Shown: positions 9,435-18,834, counted from the stretch's first letter. The stretch: 64,000 nt of DNA from Gammaproteobacteria bacterium (GCA_024742995.1 JANSXK010000004.1:62001-126000); one strand, 5' to 3'. Notes: generated by a model from the sequence alone, not told the origin. Translations and numbers: made by a program.

Positions 9435-10502
9435 ATGGCGCAGTCAAAAAACGAAGTGATTCGAGAAGTTGCTCGGCAATTTGTCTTGGGACTGAACAAA
9501 GAATATTTTGATGCAAAAAGAGCAAGCGGTGCGATTACAACAATTTTAAATGATAAAAGTAGAATGAATCGTTTGTTAGATAATGTTGGAATTACGCCAG
9601 AATTGACGCAAGCATATTATGATTTGGCCATGCGATCAGATAATCCAGTGGACGAAATTTTGGAGCCTTTGGTTGAGGCTATTGCAGCACAATTGTTTGA
9701 AGGTTGGTGGAACAAAGACGTTGCGGCTGGAATCAAAGAGAATCTTCCTGAATACCAACAAATTCGTGATTTATTTGCAAATGAAGCTGAGTTTCAGGAT
9801 ACGTTGGTACGTGCCCTTGCTAGCGGTTGTGCAGCAATTCTTACTGATCAAGAAGTCAAACGGCTTGAAATGGCCAGAGCAGCGGGAGAACCTGATGATG
9901 GTCAGGCGTTTTCAAATAAAATTTCGATGCCTTTTGACAATTATGCAACGAAAGCTTCTAGCGCTATTTTATTCTATCCAGCTTGGGTACGTCATCTTTA
10001 TGAGGGTCTTTCACAGCTTATTGCTCGTATAACACGCAGGAGAGAGCCCACTATTGAAGAGAAAATGATGGATTTAATGACGGTCGCTCAAACTGCAAAA
10101 ACACAAGTAGATACTTATGCCGATAATCTACCAGAAGAATCTTCGGAGAGAGCACAACTGGGTGATTTATCTAGACAATTAAATAAATTAAAGAATAATT
10201 TGAATGATGCTTTGGACACCATGAACGATCAAAAAATTGAGGGGATGCCTTATCAAGAAGCTGGAGAGAAGCTTTTTGATCAGCGTATTAAAACATTTAC
10301 AGAATATTTGCATCAAGCCCAAAAAAAAGCGAATGCTCAGAATCCTACTAAAGATCGAAGCATTGTCGAAGAGGTTATTGGCATGCTGAGCCGAGACACC
10401 TCAATTGCAGCCGGTCTCACAGCCGCCTCTGCGGATAAAGAAGTTGAGAATGATACTCAAGCTGGGAGAGAAAATTCAGGTGGGGGGATGTCACCATCAT
10501 AG
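9435..10502 (+). CDS. Hypothetical helical protein, lineage-specific or effector-like
   Basis: I do not recognise this 355-residue protein. I chose the ATG at 9435 because GGAG at 9425-9428 is 6 bases upstream; earlier in-frame TTG/ATG codons overlap that site. It has no signal peptide. One moderately hydrophobic stretch (SSAILFYPAWVRHLYEGLSQ, around 178-197) could be an amphipathic helix or weak membrane contact. Residues 210-310 are charged and likely coiled-coil. The tail is glycine/serine rich. The neighbours (ppa, mevalonate operon) face the other way, so it is probably an independent single gene. Confidence 0.6.
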   Translation: MAQSKNEVIREVARQFVLGLNKEYFDAKRASGAITTILNDKSRMNRLLDNVGITPELTQAYYDLAMRSDNPVDEILEPLVEAIAAQLFEGWWNKDVAAGIKENLPEYQQIRDLFANEAEFQDTLVRALASGCAAILTDQEVKRLEMARAAGEPDDGQAFSNKISMPFDNYATKASSAILFYPAWVRHLYEGLSQLIARITRRREPTIEEKMMDLMTVAQTAKTQVDTYADNLPEESSERAQLGDLSRQLNKLKNNLNDALDTMNDQKIEGMPYQEAGEKLFDQRIKTFTEYLHQAQKKANAQNPTKDRSIVEEVIGMLSRDTSIAAGLTAASADKEVENDTQAGRENSGGGMSPS

Positions 10503-10520
10503 TGGTGTACATCATCAAAT

Positions 10521-11369
10521 CTAATTTGTGGTTAAAACTTGCCAACCTGTTGTGGCTAAATGGTTTGCTTGGCTTTGCACCTCTTCCTGCCGCATCAGCA
10601 ACAAGAGCACATCTGCGCCCATGGCACCACAGCCTTTGATGGCCAATGCTTGAGACTCAGTGTTTAAGCGTTGGATCAATTGCTGCGTATGTGGCGCAAC
10701 CCAGCCTTGTGCACTTAATGCTTGATGATAGCCTTGCACCGCCATAATCAAATCTTGGCTGGACTGGGTTTCAAATGCATATCGGGCGTGCTCGACGAGC
10801 TCAACCAAATGGGGCATTGAGGTTGATAACGCCAAAGATTGTAAATGTTCGTGCGTGGATAGTTTTTCTTGAGTGTGAATTAAGATATAGCCAATATCTG
10901 TAAATGGCCACGTGTTATGGTCCTGTGTGGAGAGTGTTTTCAGCGTGTGGTTTTGGCGATTAATATATACGCATCCGCGCATCCACTGTGCTAGGACGTC
11001 ATAGCCACTGGGTGGCGTGCCTGCAGTGCTGGTTACCGATTGATATGCTTTTAATAATGACTCGGTTTCAATTGTTATCGCTTGTGATTCAGCCCAGGCT
11101 TGGTATACGCCAAGAAATTGAGCACTGGATGCGCCCAGCCCGCCCAGACCTTGATACGGATCATGCCAAGCCAAGCCAAAACTAGGGGTGGGATGCTGGG
11201 TCCACCAGCGTCCAGCAGGAGATTGCGGGTGGATGCCATGCAAGCCGGGTTCTTTGACTTGCCGCAATTCGAAACTGGGGTTTGTTGTTAAGATTATCGC
11301 AGATTGACCTAATAATGCTGCATATTCACCTACCAGAAAAGTTTTGGCAGGAATAGACCAATGCTTCAC
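10521..11369 (-). CDS. GHMP-family kinase, mevalonate or phosphomevalonate kinase
   Basis: A 282-residue protein starting with the GHMP substrate-loop pattern PAKTFLVGEY. The ATP-binding motif 2 is GLGGLGASS at 74-82, and the C-terminal motif 3 is KGCGAMGADVLL. It is encoded 4 bases overlapped (ATGA) with HMG-CoA reductase and downstream of IPP isomerase, so it belongs to the mevalonate pathway. It phosphorylates mevalonate or phosphomevalonate; which one cannot be decided here. Only one GHMP kinase and no decarboxylase are in the window, so remaining steps must be encoded elsewhere. Confidence 0.8.
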   Translation of the reverse strand: MKHWSIPAKTFLVGEYAALLGQSAIILTTNPSFELRQVKEPGLHGIHPQSPAGRWWTQHPTPSFGLAWHDPYQGLGGLGASSAQFLGVYQAWAESQAITIETESLLKAYQSVTSTAGTPPSGYDVLAQWMRGCVYINRQNHTLKTLSTQDHNTWPFTDIGYILIHTQEKLSTHEHLQSLALSTSMPHLVELVEHARYAFETQSSQDLIMAVQGYHQALSAQGWVAPHTQQLIQRLNTESQALAIKGCGAMGADVLLLLMRQEEVQSQANHLATTGWQVLTTN

Positions 11370-12658
11370 GCTGTCGCCTGTTCTCTAATTTGGGCCAGTA
11401 AATCGGTCACATGTCGTAAACTGATGCCTTTGTGTACACTTAAATGTTGGTGTAATTGTTGTTTTAGCAAGGGCACCTCGTGGTCGGTGGCACCTGCCAC
11501 TAATAAGAGATTTGAAACGTGCAATCGCATATGGCCTTGGATGATGCCTTCGGTACATAATGCGGTGAGGGCACCTAAGTTTTGCACCAGGCCTACTGCG
11601 GCGATGACGCGTGATAAATGATTGGCCGAATCGACTTGGATGAGGTTCAAGCATAATTTGGCGGTAGGGTGTAAGCTGGTTACGCCGCCCACCGTGCCCA
11701 CGATCAACGGTGCTGAAAACTCTCCAATCAACGTATTGTCTGTGTAACGCCAGCGCGTGATGGCTTGATATTGCCCTGAACGTGCGGCATAAGCGTGTAC
11801 GCCCGCTTCTACGGCGCGCCAATCATTGCCAGTTGCGATGACAACCGGATCAATCCCATTCATCACACCTTTATTATGGGTTGCAGCGCGATAAGGATCT
11901 TGTTCTGCAAATAAAGAAGCGTCTTGAATGCGTTGTCCTAATGCGGGCTCAACATCGTGGATGGTTACGCGCGCGTGGGTAATTTTTTGATCATTCAAAT
12001 TGGACAAAATGCACATGGTGACATCTTCGCCAGTCAGTGTTTCAATTGGAGTTTTCAAATATTCCAATACTTGGTTGATGATATTGGCACCCATGGCGTC
12101 ACAACTGTCTAAGGTCAAATGAATAACAGCCGTATCACCACCATCTGCACGGGTATGGCGATGCACCTCTAAACCAAGTACCCCACCGCCACGTTTGACC
12201 ATATTGGCAGCCACAGTTTGATTCGCGTTATGGATGAACTGTTGGCGATTTTCTAAAATCAATTGTTCAAAGCGCGTAAAGTTTTTGACATGGGCCAATT
12301 GGATTTGACCTAAAATCCCATGGCCAGTGACATGGGTGGTAATCGTGCCTCGTTGTTTGATCCATTTAGCGGTTTTGGATAAGGCTGCAATAATAGAAGT
12401 TTCTTCCACGGCCATGGGAATCACATGCGCTTGACCGTCAATATAAAAATTTGTGGCTACACCAAGGGGCATTTGAAAATGGCCAATGACATTTTCAATC
12501 AGATGATCCGCGAGATGACAATCTTGGAGGCCACCGTTTTGCAGATACGTCACTTCCGTAGAGGTAAGGGCACCCATTGCGACGAGGCGGGTATAGCGCT
12601 CGTCTTGATTTAATTTGGAAAATCCCTCGAATAAATCACTCATGTTGGTATTGGACAT
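11366..12658 (-). CDS. mvaA: Class II hydroxymethylglutaryl-CoA reductase
   Basis: A 430-residue class II (bacterial-type) HMG-CoA reductase without a membrane anchor. ENVIGHFQMPLGVA is at 55-68, and the catalytic Glu lies in VEETSIIAA near 84-90. NKGVMNGIDPV carries the active-site Lys and Asp. The C-terminal HKGISLRH holds the catalytic His region. It interconverts HMG-CoA and mevalonate. Genomic pairing with a GHMP kinase and type 2 IPP isomerase argues for a biosynthetic role rather than mevalonate catabolism. It overlaps fni by 19 bases and the kinase by 4. Confidence 0.93.
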   Translation of the reverse strand: MSNTNMSDLFEGFSKLNQDERYTRLVAMGALTSTEVTYLQNGGLQDCHLADHLIENVIGHFQMPLGVATNFYIDGQAHVIPMAVEETSIIAALSKTAKWIKQRGTITTHVTGHGILGQIQLAHVKNFTRFEQLILENRQQFIHNANQTVAANMVKRGGGVLGLEVHRHTRADGGDTAVIHLTLDSCDAMGANIINQVLEYLKTPIETLTGEDVTMCILSNLNDQKITHARVTIHDVEPALGQRIQDASLFAEQDPYRAATHNKGVMNGIDPVVIATGNDWRAVEAGVHAYAARSGQYQAITRWRYTDNTLIGEFSAPLIVGTVGGVTSLHPTAKLCLNLIQVDSANHLSRVIAAVGLVQNLGALTALCTEGIIQGHMRLHVSNLLLVAGATDHEVPLLKQQLHQHLSVHKGISLRHVTDLLAQIREQATA

Positions 12659-13677
12659 AACTTCCCCTGCAGTTCGGACAACACGCGACTACCGGTGCAA
12701 AACATCGCGAGCTTTAATTCATATTCAATGGCTGTCATTTCTGCAATCACTGCATCAGAAGATTGCAGTGCTGCAGCCAGCATGTTTTTGGCAAATCCAA
12801 TGGTGGTGGCACCCAGCGCAATAAGTTTGGCAGCATCTAGCCCGTGACGTACGCCACCTGATCCCCATATTTCATAGGAGGGTTGGAGCGCTTTTGCAAA
12901 TTGGATGCTTTGTGCTGTATCCATACCCCAGACGCTAAAGATTTGCGCGGCACGTCGTTCGTTGGAAGTGGGGGGCGCGCGATGGCCTTCGATTCGACCC
13001 CAATGGGTGCCGCCCAAACCGCTGACATCTACTGCATGTACGCCAATGTCGTTCAGTTTTTTTAGCGTTGCGGGGGAAAATCCACAGCCGGTTTCTTTGA
13101 CAATAATCGGTAATTCTAAGGTTTTAACCGCTTGTTCCAGCGCTTGCCAACATCCTTCGAATTCGGGTGTGCCTTCGGGTTGAATGGCTTCTTGCAGCGG
13201 GTTGCAGTGCACAATCAATGCTTGTGCCTGAATTGCGGAAGTCAGGCGTTGTAAATCACTCAATGAACAAGTAATAAGCTGGGCAATGCCTAAATTGCTG
13301 AATAGGGTCACATCTGGAAAGGTTTGTCGCAGGTTGCGCCAAATGGCTGATTCGTTGGGGTCGGTCAACTCTCTGCGTTGTGATCCCACCCCCATGGCCC
13401 ATCCTTGAGCGCTGGCAGCGGCCAAGAGATTGGTATTAATGGCTACGGCAGATTGATGTCCTGCTGTCATGGAGCTGATCATAAAGGGGTTGGGTACGTG
13501 CTGATTCCAGCGCCGGGATGAGCAATCAATGTCAGCAAAATTCAGATTAGGCAATGCTTCGTGCCATAAAGCAATGCGATCAAGCACGGAAGCCTCTGTG
13601 GCTTGATTGGCTGGCAATAATGCAAGCTCAATGTGATCTTGTTTGCGTTGTTCAAATTGCCTAAAATCATCGTTCAT
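12640..13677 (-). CDS. fni: Type 2 isopentenyl-diphosphate delta-isomerase
   Basis: Starting at the ATG at 13677 gives 345 residues, the usual size; an ATG at 13716 would add 13 residues unlike the family. The start MNDDFRQFEQRKQDHIELAL, SSMTAGH, GVGSQR, the VKETGCG segment, and the GSGGVRHGLDAAK flavin-phosphate segment identify the FMN-dependent TIM-barrel isomerase. It interconverts IPP and DMAPP. It is the first gene of the minus-strand fni-mvaA-kinase operon, whose overlaps suggest translational coupling. Confidence 0.93.
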   Translation of the reverse strand: MNDDFRQFEQRKQDHIELALLPANQATEASVLDRIALWHEALPNLNFADIDCSSRRWNQHVPNPFMISSMTAGHQSAVAINTNLLAAASAQGWAMGVGSQRRELTDPNESAIWRNLRQTFPDVTLFSNLGIAQLITCSLSDLQRLTSAIQAQALIVHCNPLQEAIQPEGTPEFEGCWQALEQAVKTLELPIIVKETGCGFSPATLKKLNDIGVHAVDVSGLGGTHWGRIEGHRAPPTSNERRAAQIFSVWGMDTAQSIQFAKALQPSYEIWGSGGVRHGLDAAKLIALGATTIGFAKNMLAAALQSSDAVIAEMTAIEYELKLAMFCTGSRVLSELQGKLCPIPT

Positions 13678-13838
13678 AGGAAAGCTATTAAAGGATAGAA
13701 TGATGAATTTTAGCATACATTACATTTGCTAGACTAGGCCGATAATAACTTTAGGAACGTTGCCTATATGCTTCAATATGTGTTTCAATGTCGATAAGGT
13801 GTGTATCTACAATAGCCTATTGTTGAGACCAAATAATC

Positions 13839-14957
13839 ATGACTGTTGCGCAATTCGTATTTGATGAGGCTCAAAACCAATATCGATGTGTTGGTCATTG
13901 GACGACATTGCACATAAGAAGTGTGCAGGAAAAATTACATGCCAGTCCCTTGCCTGAATCAAAAAACATTTCTATCAGTGGGAAAGACTTAGAACATCTC
14001 GATAGTGCGGGTGCTTTGGCATTAGTGCGCTGTATGGAACAGTTAACCAAACACCACAACCAGCTCAAATTATTAGACTTCTCCAAACAACAATTAGATT
14101 TGATAGATTTGATCACCAGTAAAAAAGCGAACACCCAATCTAAACCCCATAAACAAAAAAAACCGACGATTGTGTACGCCATTGGCAAAGAAACTGTACA
14201 CAAAATATCCCAATTGGATGGTCTGTTGACCTTAATTGGCGATATGACCTGTAAAATAGGCAAATTGGTGAAGCATAAGCGTCGGATGCAGTGGGCCAGT
14301 ATTTTCTCCGTGATGGCGTCTTCTGGGTTGTATGCGCTCCCTATTTTGGCCATGTTGTCGTTTTTGATTGGTGTGGTATTGGCCTATCAAATGGGCTTGC
14401 AATTGGAAACTTATGGTGCCACGATTTTTATTGCTTATTTGTCAGGGATGGCGATTTTTCGAGAATTTGGGCCTTTGATCACTGCCATTATTGTGGCAGG
14501 GCGGACGGGGTCTTCTTTTACCGCGCAAATTGGTAGTATGAAAATCAATGAAGAGATCGATGCACTGCATACAATGGGATTATCACCTACCGAATTACTT
14601 GTGATTCCGAAGACGATTGGTTTAACAGTGATGTTTCCATTAATGATTTTTTGGTCAGATTTTTTTGCGGTGATTGGCGCGATGGTGATGTCAAAATATA
14701 GACTGCATGTTGGCTACGTCGATTTTTTGTTGCGTTTGCAAGATTCCGTTGGTTTCAAACAAATGGCACTAGGGTTATACAAAGCGCCATCATTTGCAAT
14801 TTTGATCGCATTGGTGGGTTGTTTTCAGGGATTTCAGGTGAGTCATAGTGCTGATAGTGTGGGTAGCCAGACCACGCGTGCTGTGGTGCAAGCGTTGTTT
14901 TTGATTATTGTCACGGACGCGGTGTATTCTGTGATTTACAGTTGGCAAGGGTTATAA
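13839..14957 (+). CDS. mlaE: MlaE-family ABC permease with N-terminal STAS (MlaB-like) domain
   Basis: 372 residues. Residues 1-95 look like a STAS domain (strand-helix pattern with LEHLDSAGALALV), as in MlaB. Residues 125-370 are the MlaE permease with about five membrane segments and the EFGPLITAIIVAGRTGS signature. Mla-type systems move phospholipids between the inner and outer membranes. In E. coli the STAS subunit is a separate gene; here it is fused to the permease, as in many bacteria. It starts the mlaE-mlaF-mlaD-lipoprotein operon, with zero bases between its stop and the next ATG. Confidence 0.9.
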   Translation: MTVAQFVFDEAQNQYRCVGHWTTLHIRSVQEKLHASPLPESKNISISGKDLEHLDSAGALALVRCMEQLTKHHNQLKLLDFSKQQLDLIDLITSKKANTQSKPHKQKKPTIVYAIGKETVHKISQLDGLLTLIGDMTCKIGKLVKHKRRMQWASIFSVMASSGLYALPILAMLSFLIGVVLAYQMGLQLETYGATIFIAYLSGMAIFREFGPLITAIIVAGRTGSSFTAQIGSMKINEEIDALHTMGLSPTELLVIPKTIGLTVMFPLMIFWSDFFAVIGAMVMSKYRLHVGYVDFLLRLQDSVGFKQMALGLYKAPSFAILIALVGCFQGFQVSHSADSVGSQTTRAVVQALFLIIVTDAVYSVIYSWQGL

Positions 14958-15692
14958 ATGAGTGAGCCGGTGATCAAAGTCAGTGGTTTAAAAAACCGTC
15001 TTGGTGGGCAATGGGTGCACACCGATGTTAATTTTACGGTGGAAAAAGGTGAGATTTTCGCTATTATTGGAGGGAGTGGGAGCGGAAAAACCACACTATT
15101 GCGTAGCTTGCTGATGCTTTTGAAACCCACAGCGGGAGAAATTCGCATATTTGGCAAAGATGTACTTAACTTAGATGAGCATGAAGCAAATGCAGTGCGT
15201 CGTCGCTGGGGGATGTTGTTTCAACACTCTGCCCTATTTTCCGCGATGACCGTATTGGAGAATGTGATTTTTCCAATGCAAGAGTTGAGCCATTTGAGTA
15301 AGAAAATGATGCTGGATTTGGCCAGGTTAAAAGTGACGTTGGTGGGCTTGCCTGATGAGGCAGCTGGGAAGTATCCTGCGGAACTCAGTGGTGGTATGCA
15401 ACGACGCGCTGCGGCGGCGCGTGCGATTGCGATGGATCCAGAGTTATTATTTTTAGATGAGCCGACGTCAGGTTTGGATCCATTGGGTGCCAAACATTTT
15501 GATCATTTATTATTGTTTTTGCGGGATGTATTGAATTTGACAATTGTTATCGTGAGCCATGATATTGAATCATTAGAGCGTGTTACCGATCGCGTGGCTT
15601 TTTTGGGGCAAGGGAGGGTGCTAACTGTGGCACCCATGCATGAATTGATGCAAAACAAAGATCCCATGATTGTTGATTATTTTAGCAAATGA
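14958..15692 (+). CDS. mlaF: Mla-type ABC transporter ATPase MlaF
   Basis: A 244-residue ATPase with Walker A GGSGSGKTT at 38-46, ABC signature LSGGMQRRAA, Walker B LLFLDEPTSGLDP and switch histidine in IVIVSHD. The GGMQRR signature and REIG-type spacing are typical of the Mla/Ttg2A group. It energises lipid transport together with the upstream permease. Its start abuts the permease stop. Confidence 0.93.
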   Translation: MSEPVIKVSGLKNRLGGQWVHTDVNFTVEKGEIFAIIGGSGSGKTTLLRSLLMLLKPTAGEIRIFGKDVLNLDEHEANAVRRRWGMLFQHSALFSAMTVLENVIFPMQELSHLSKKMMLDLARLKVTLVGLPDEAAGKYPAELSGGMQRRAAAARAIAMDPELLFLDEPTSGLDPLGAKHFDHLLLFLRDVLNLTIVIVSHDIESLERVTDRVAFLGQGRVLTVAPMHELMQNKDPMIVDYFSK

Positions 15693-15716
15693 TGGATTTA
15701 AAACGGGAGCACCAGC

Positions 15717-16577
15717 TTGGAGTCTAAAACAAGTTATACCACTGTTGGTATTGCGGTCGTGACATTGCTATTTAGTTTGCTCATAGCAGCGCTGTGGCTT
15801 TCAGAAGGACTTGATCGCAAAACGTATCTTTATTATACGGTCTACATGCAAGAAGCGGTATCTGGTTTGAGCGAAGCCTCTTTGGTGACATATAATGGGG
15901 TGACGGTTGGAACAGTGGCTAAAATCAGTTTAAGCAGGGTCGATCCGCAGTTGGTGAAGCTCACCCTTAAAATTGAGAATACCGCACCAATTACAATTTG
16001 TACGCAAGCCACTTTAATTGCACAGGGGATCACAGGGACCACCTATTTGGGATTGTCTGCAACAGGTGCAGATACGACACCACTTGGCAAAACCGCCGGA
16101 GAACCTTATCCGGTGATTCCGTACAAACCATCGTTTTTAAATAAACTTGAGACAACACTTAACAGCTTAAGTAAAAGCCTGAAAGAATTTTTGTCTGAAG
16201 AAAATGCAAAAAATTTCAGTTCATCGTTGAAGAGCTTACAAGCAGTGAGTGCAGTGTTGGCGAAGAGTGATAAATCTTTGGAAGAAACACTGAAGCAAAT
16301 GCCTAAAGTGACGGCAGAGTTACGCGAAAGCATTGCTCACTTCAGTGAAATGTCGCATGATGTTTCTGATGCGGGTAAACAGTTGAATGTGACCATGAAA
16401 ACCGGCAAAGATGCGATAGATGTGATTGCGCAACAGGCGGTGCCACCTGCGGTATCTTTATTACATCGCTTGGATGTGATCGCCGCAAATATTGAACAAG
16501 TGAGTGCAGAAATGCGGCGAAACCCAGCAATATTGATTCGGGGAAGTTCCCCACCTAAAAAAGGGCCTGGCGAATGA
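15717..16577 (+). CDS. mlaD: MCE-domain substrate-binding protein MlaD
   Basis: A 286-residue protein with one N-terminal transmembrane helix (about 9-28), an MCE domain at about 37-115 (SGLSEASLVTYNGVTVGTV), and a long periplasmic helical tail. The start is a TTG at 15717 with GGGAG at 15705-15709, 7 bases upstream; no ATG is near. MlaD hexamers bind phospholipid and sit on the permease. Its end overlaps the lipoprotein gene by 4 bases. Confidence 0.9.
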   Translation: MESKTSYTTVGIAVVTLLFSLLIAALWLSEGLDRKTYLYYTVYMQEAVSGLSEASLVTYNGVTVGTVAKISLSRVDPQLVKLTLKIENTAPITICTQATLIAQGITGTTYLGLSATGADTTPLGKTAGEPYPVIPYKPSFLNKLETTLNSLSKSLKEFLSEENAKNFSSSLKSLQAVSAVLAKSDKSLEETLKQMPKVTAELRESIAHFSEMSHDVSDAGKQLNVTMKTGKDAIDVIAQQAVPPAVSLLHRLDVIAANIEQVSAEMRRNPAILIRGSSPPKKGPGE

Positions 16578-17179
16578 AGCGTGTTTATTTTGTATTATGT
16601 TTGATGATGGGGTGTTTCACCGCATGTACGCCACTTTCTACGGGGAATACGCATCATTTTCAATTGACCGCAGTGGGTCATGTACCGGCCACTAAAACTT
16701 CGCGTCATCTATCGTTATTGATAATGCAGCCTACGGCTATGGATGGCTATGATACGGAAGAAATGTTATACGTGAATAAACCCTATCAAGTAGGCGTGTT
16801 TGCAAATAATACCTGGATAAGCCCACCCGCGACCATGTTGTTGCCTTTGATGATTCGCAGTGTGGAGTCTAGCCATTATTTTTATGCTGTGGCAACCGAT
16901 CCTAATGTCAGTGTGACGGATTATCGTTTAGAGTCCAAATTGATTCGCTTACAACAAAATTTTTTGACCAAACCCAGTCAAATAGAGTTAGTGATGCAAG
17001 TGATGTTGATGCGCAGTTCGGATAACCACTTGGTAGCGACCCGAACGATTCGTGAACGTGTCCCTTGTGCCTCAGATACCCCCATGGGGGGTGCGATGGC
17101 CGCGAATCAAGCCACTCAGAAATTGACAAGTAAAATCACCCATTTTGTGATTAAGCATATTCAATCTAGCACTTCTTGA
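16574..17179 (+). CDS. ABC-type transport auxiliary lipoprotein (PqiC/MlaC-position partner)
   Basis: 201 residues with a lipoprotein signal peptide: hydrophobic core then lipobox FTAC, so Cys18 would be lipidated. The mature part resembles the ABC-type transport auxiliary lipoprotein family (PqiC/LetC-like), with the LIVMQPTA and VTDYRLESKLIRL segments. Such proteins sit in the outer membrane facing the periplasm and partner MCE systems. Overlap with mlaD by ATGA supports a shared function. Confidence 0.8.
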   Translation: MKRVYFVLCLMMGCFTACTPLSTGNTHHFQLTAVGHVPATKTSRHLSLLIMQPTAMDGYDTEEMLYVNKPYQVGVFANNTWISPPATMLLPLMIRSVESSHYFYAVATDPNVSVTDYRLESKLIRLQQNFLTKPSQIELVMQVMLMRSSDNHLVATRTIRERVPCASDTPMGGAMAANQATQKLTSKITHFVIKHIQSSTS

Positions 17180-17198
17180 GGTTGTAATTGTTTTGGGT

Positions 17199-18644
17199 TT
17201 ATTCATAAAATAATATATTCGGTGCTGTTGTATCAGCACTGGCCTGAATACTGTAGTGTTGATTGATACCAATAGCTGATAAAAAATCCTCATCATGCGA
17301 AATCACTAGCATTGCGCCTGGGTAGGTTGCCAATATTTGTATCACGTGTTCTCGTGTTTCCAAATCCAGGTTATTGGTGAGTTCATCGAGGATTAAAAGC
17401 TTCGGTGGTTTAGCCGCAATCTGCGCCAATGACAAGCGTGCTTTTTCACCTCCAGACAGGTTTGTAATTGGGGTATTGATTTCTTCATTTTTACGAAATA
17501 AAAAATCGTTCAAATGCTTTCTAATGTCAGCATGGGACCAATGGGAAACACAATCTTGCATGGTCTCTAGAACAGTTTTTTGTGTGTCCAATGTTGCATA
17601 GTGCTGGTCAAGATAGCCAACCTCTTCGTGTCTCAATACTTGCCAAGATCCTGTTTTCTCAATCGCTTTATCTTCCAAAATAGCGCGAACCAAAGTCGAT
17701 TTTCCAGAGCCGTTATCACCCAAAATGGCGGTTTTATCACTTGTGGTTATTGTTAAGTGGATATCCGTCAAAACGGGATGATCAAACCCCACGCAACCGT
17801 CGCTAATGGAGACCAACACTCTGCCACTATCTTTTGCTTGGATTGAAAACGTTGGTTTGATGATTTCCGGTTGCCTTAAATTGGAAAGTTGATCTGATAG
17901 AGACGTTTGTTTGGATGTGATCGCGCTTTTTTTACGCCCAGATGTTTCTGCAGCGTGACGTGCTTTGGCGTCAGATACGACAGTTGGCCATTTTCTATTC
18001 GCAATCTTTTTCTCGCCACCTAGTCGACTATTTTTAGCGCGCGTTTGTTCTTTCATCAAAGAACGATGCGCTTCTTTTTTCTGTCGTGATAATTGCGACA
18101 GTTCTTGCTCAATCGATTGATATTGAATGGCTAATTCTTGGAGATAATCGTCATATGACCCTGAAAATACACGAATGTTGCTCTGATTAATATGCCAAAT
18201 GGTATCAACGGTATGACGCAACAGCGCCACATCATGGGTCACAATAATCAGGGTTCCTGAGAATGATTGTAACATTCGTGTGAGTGCGTGCCGGTTTTTA
18301 CGGTCCAAATGATTACTTGGCTCATCCAGCAATAAAATATCAGGGGAGCAAGCCAGCGCCTGAGTTAATTTTTTATTAAACCGCTGCCCGCCGCTTAAAC
18401 TGTCAAATTCTGCAATCAATTGTGGTACATAACCCACCGTCAGGTTATGCGGGATGATCAGCTCGCCGTCCGTGGGTGCGGTGATGCTTTGCAGCATACG
18501 TAATAAGGTTGATTTGCCGCTGCCATTTTGGCCGATGATCGCAATACGTTGGCCATAAAAGATTGTCTCGTTGAACTGATCGAAACAGCATTTATGGGGT
18601 AGTGCGAAGCCAACGTCTTTAAATTGAATCGGTTTATGGGTCAT
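17199..18644 (-). CDS. ABC-F family ATP-binding protein
   Basis: 481 residues from the ATG at 18644, with two ABC domains and no membrane segments. The first Walker A is GQNGSGKS at 38-45 and the first signature is LSGGQR. A charged linker rich in Lys/Arg follows at about 190-270. The second domain has GDNGSGKS, LSGGEKARL and LILDELTNNLDLE. ABC-F proteins act on the ribosomal E site; members include translation factors and antibiotic-protection proteins. A TTG at 18707 is in frame but lies within the structured leader, so I preferred the ATG preceded by AAGAGAG. It lies downstream of hemW. Confidence 0.88.
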   Translation of the reverse strand: MTHKPIQFKDVGFALPHKCCFDQFNETIFYGQRIAIIGQNGSGKSTLLRMLQSITAPTDGELIIPHNLTVGYVPQLIAEFDSLSGGQRFNKKLTQALACSPDILLLDEPSNHLDRKNRHALTRMLQSFSGTLIIVTHDVALLRHTVDTIWHINQSNIRVFSGSYDDYLQELAIQYQSIEQELSQLSRQKKEAHRSLMKEQTRAKNSRLGGEKKIANRKWPTVVSDAKARHAAETSGRKKSAITSKQTSLSDQLSNLRQPEIIKPTFSIQAKDSGRVLVSISDGCVGFDHPVLTDIHLTITTSDKTAILGDNGSGKSTLVRAILEDKAIEKTGSWQVLRHEEVGYLDQHYATLDTQKTVLETMQDCVSHWSHADIRKHLNDFLFRKNEEINTPITNLSGGEKARLSLAQIAAKPPKLLILDELTNNLDLETREHVIQILATYPGAMLVISHDEDFLSAIGINQHYSIQASADTTAPNILFYE

Positions 18645-18654
18645 GTCAGTCTCT

Positions 18655-18732
18655 CTTAAGTTAGGGCGTTTTGTATCATCAACAAAAACCAAATGGTTTT
18701 GAACCAAAGCCCAGTGCCTGGGCGAACTTAAG
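18655..18732 (-). promoter_or_regulatory. Structured leader of the ABC-F gene (three-stem junction next to the SD)
   Basis: On the minus strand CTTAAGTT (18732-18725) pairs perfectly with AACTTAAG (18662-18655). Inside are two more perfect hairpins: GCCCAG-gca-CTGGGC (18723-18709) and AAAACCA-tt-TGGTTTT (18700-18685). The last bases of the outer stem run into the AAGAGAG Shine-Dalgarno. A possible -10 (TATTAT, 18740-18735) would start the transcript at the outer stem. Known ABC-F genes are often controlled by leader attenuation; this is an inference here. Confidence 0.5.
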
Positions 18733-18834
18733 AAATAATATTCATGATTGGATAGACCCCTAAACGATAGGAATGACTAAAATGTGGTTGTAATACTAAC
18801 CTGTTTTGAGAGAAAAGTCCATCTCTGCGGCGTC

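Noticed and set aside
12640-13716. ATG at 13716 as start of fni
   Set aside because: It adds 13 residues unlike the family and has no Shine-Dalgarno; the ATG at 13677 fits the family length.
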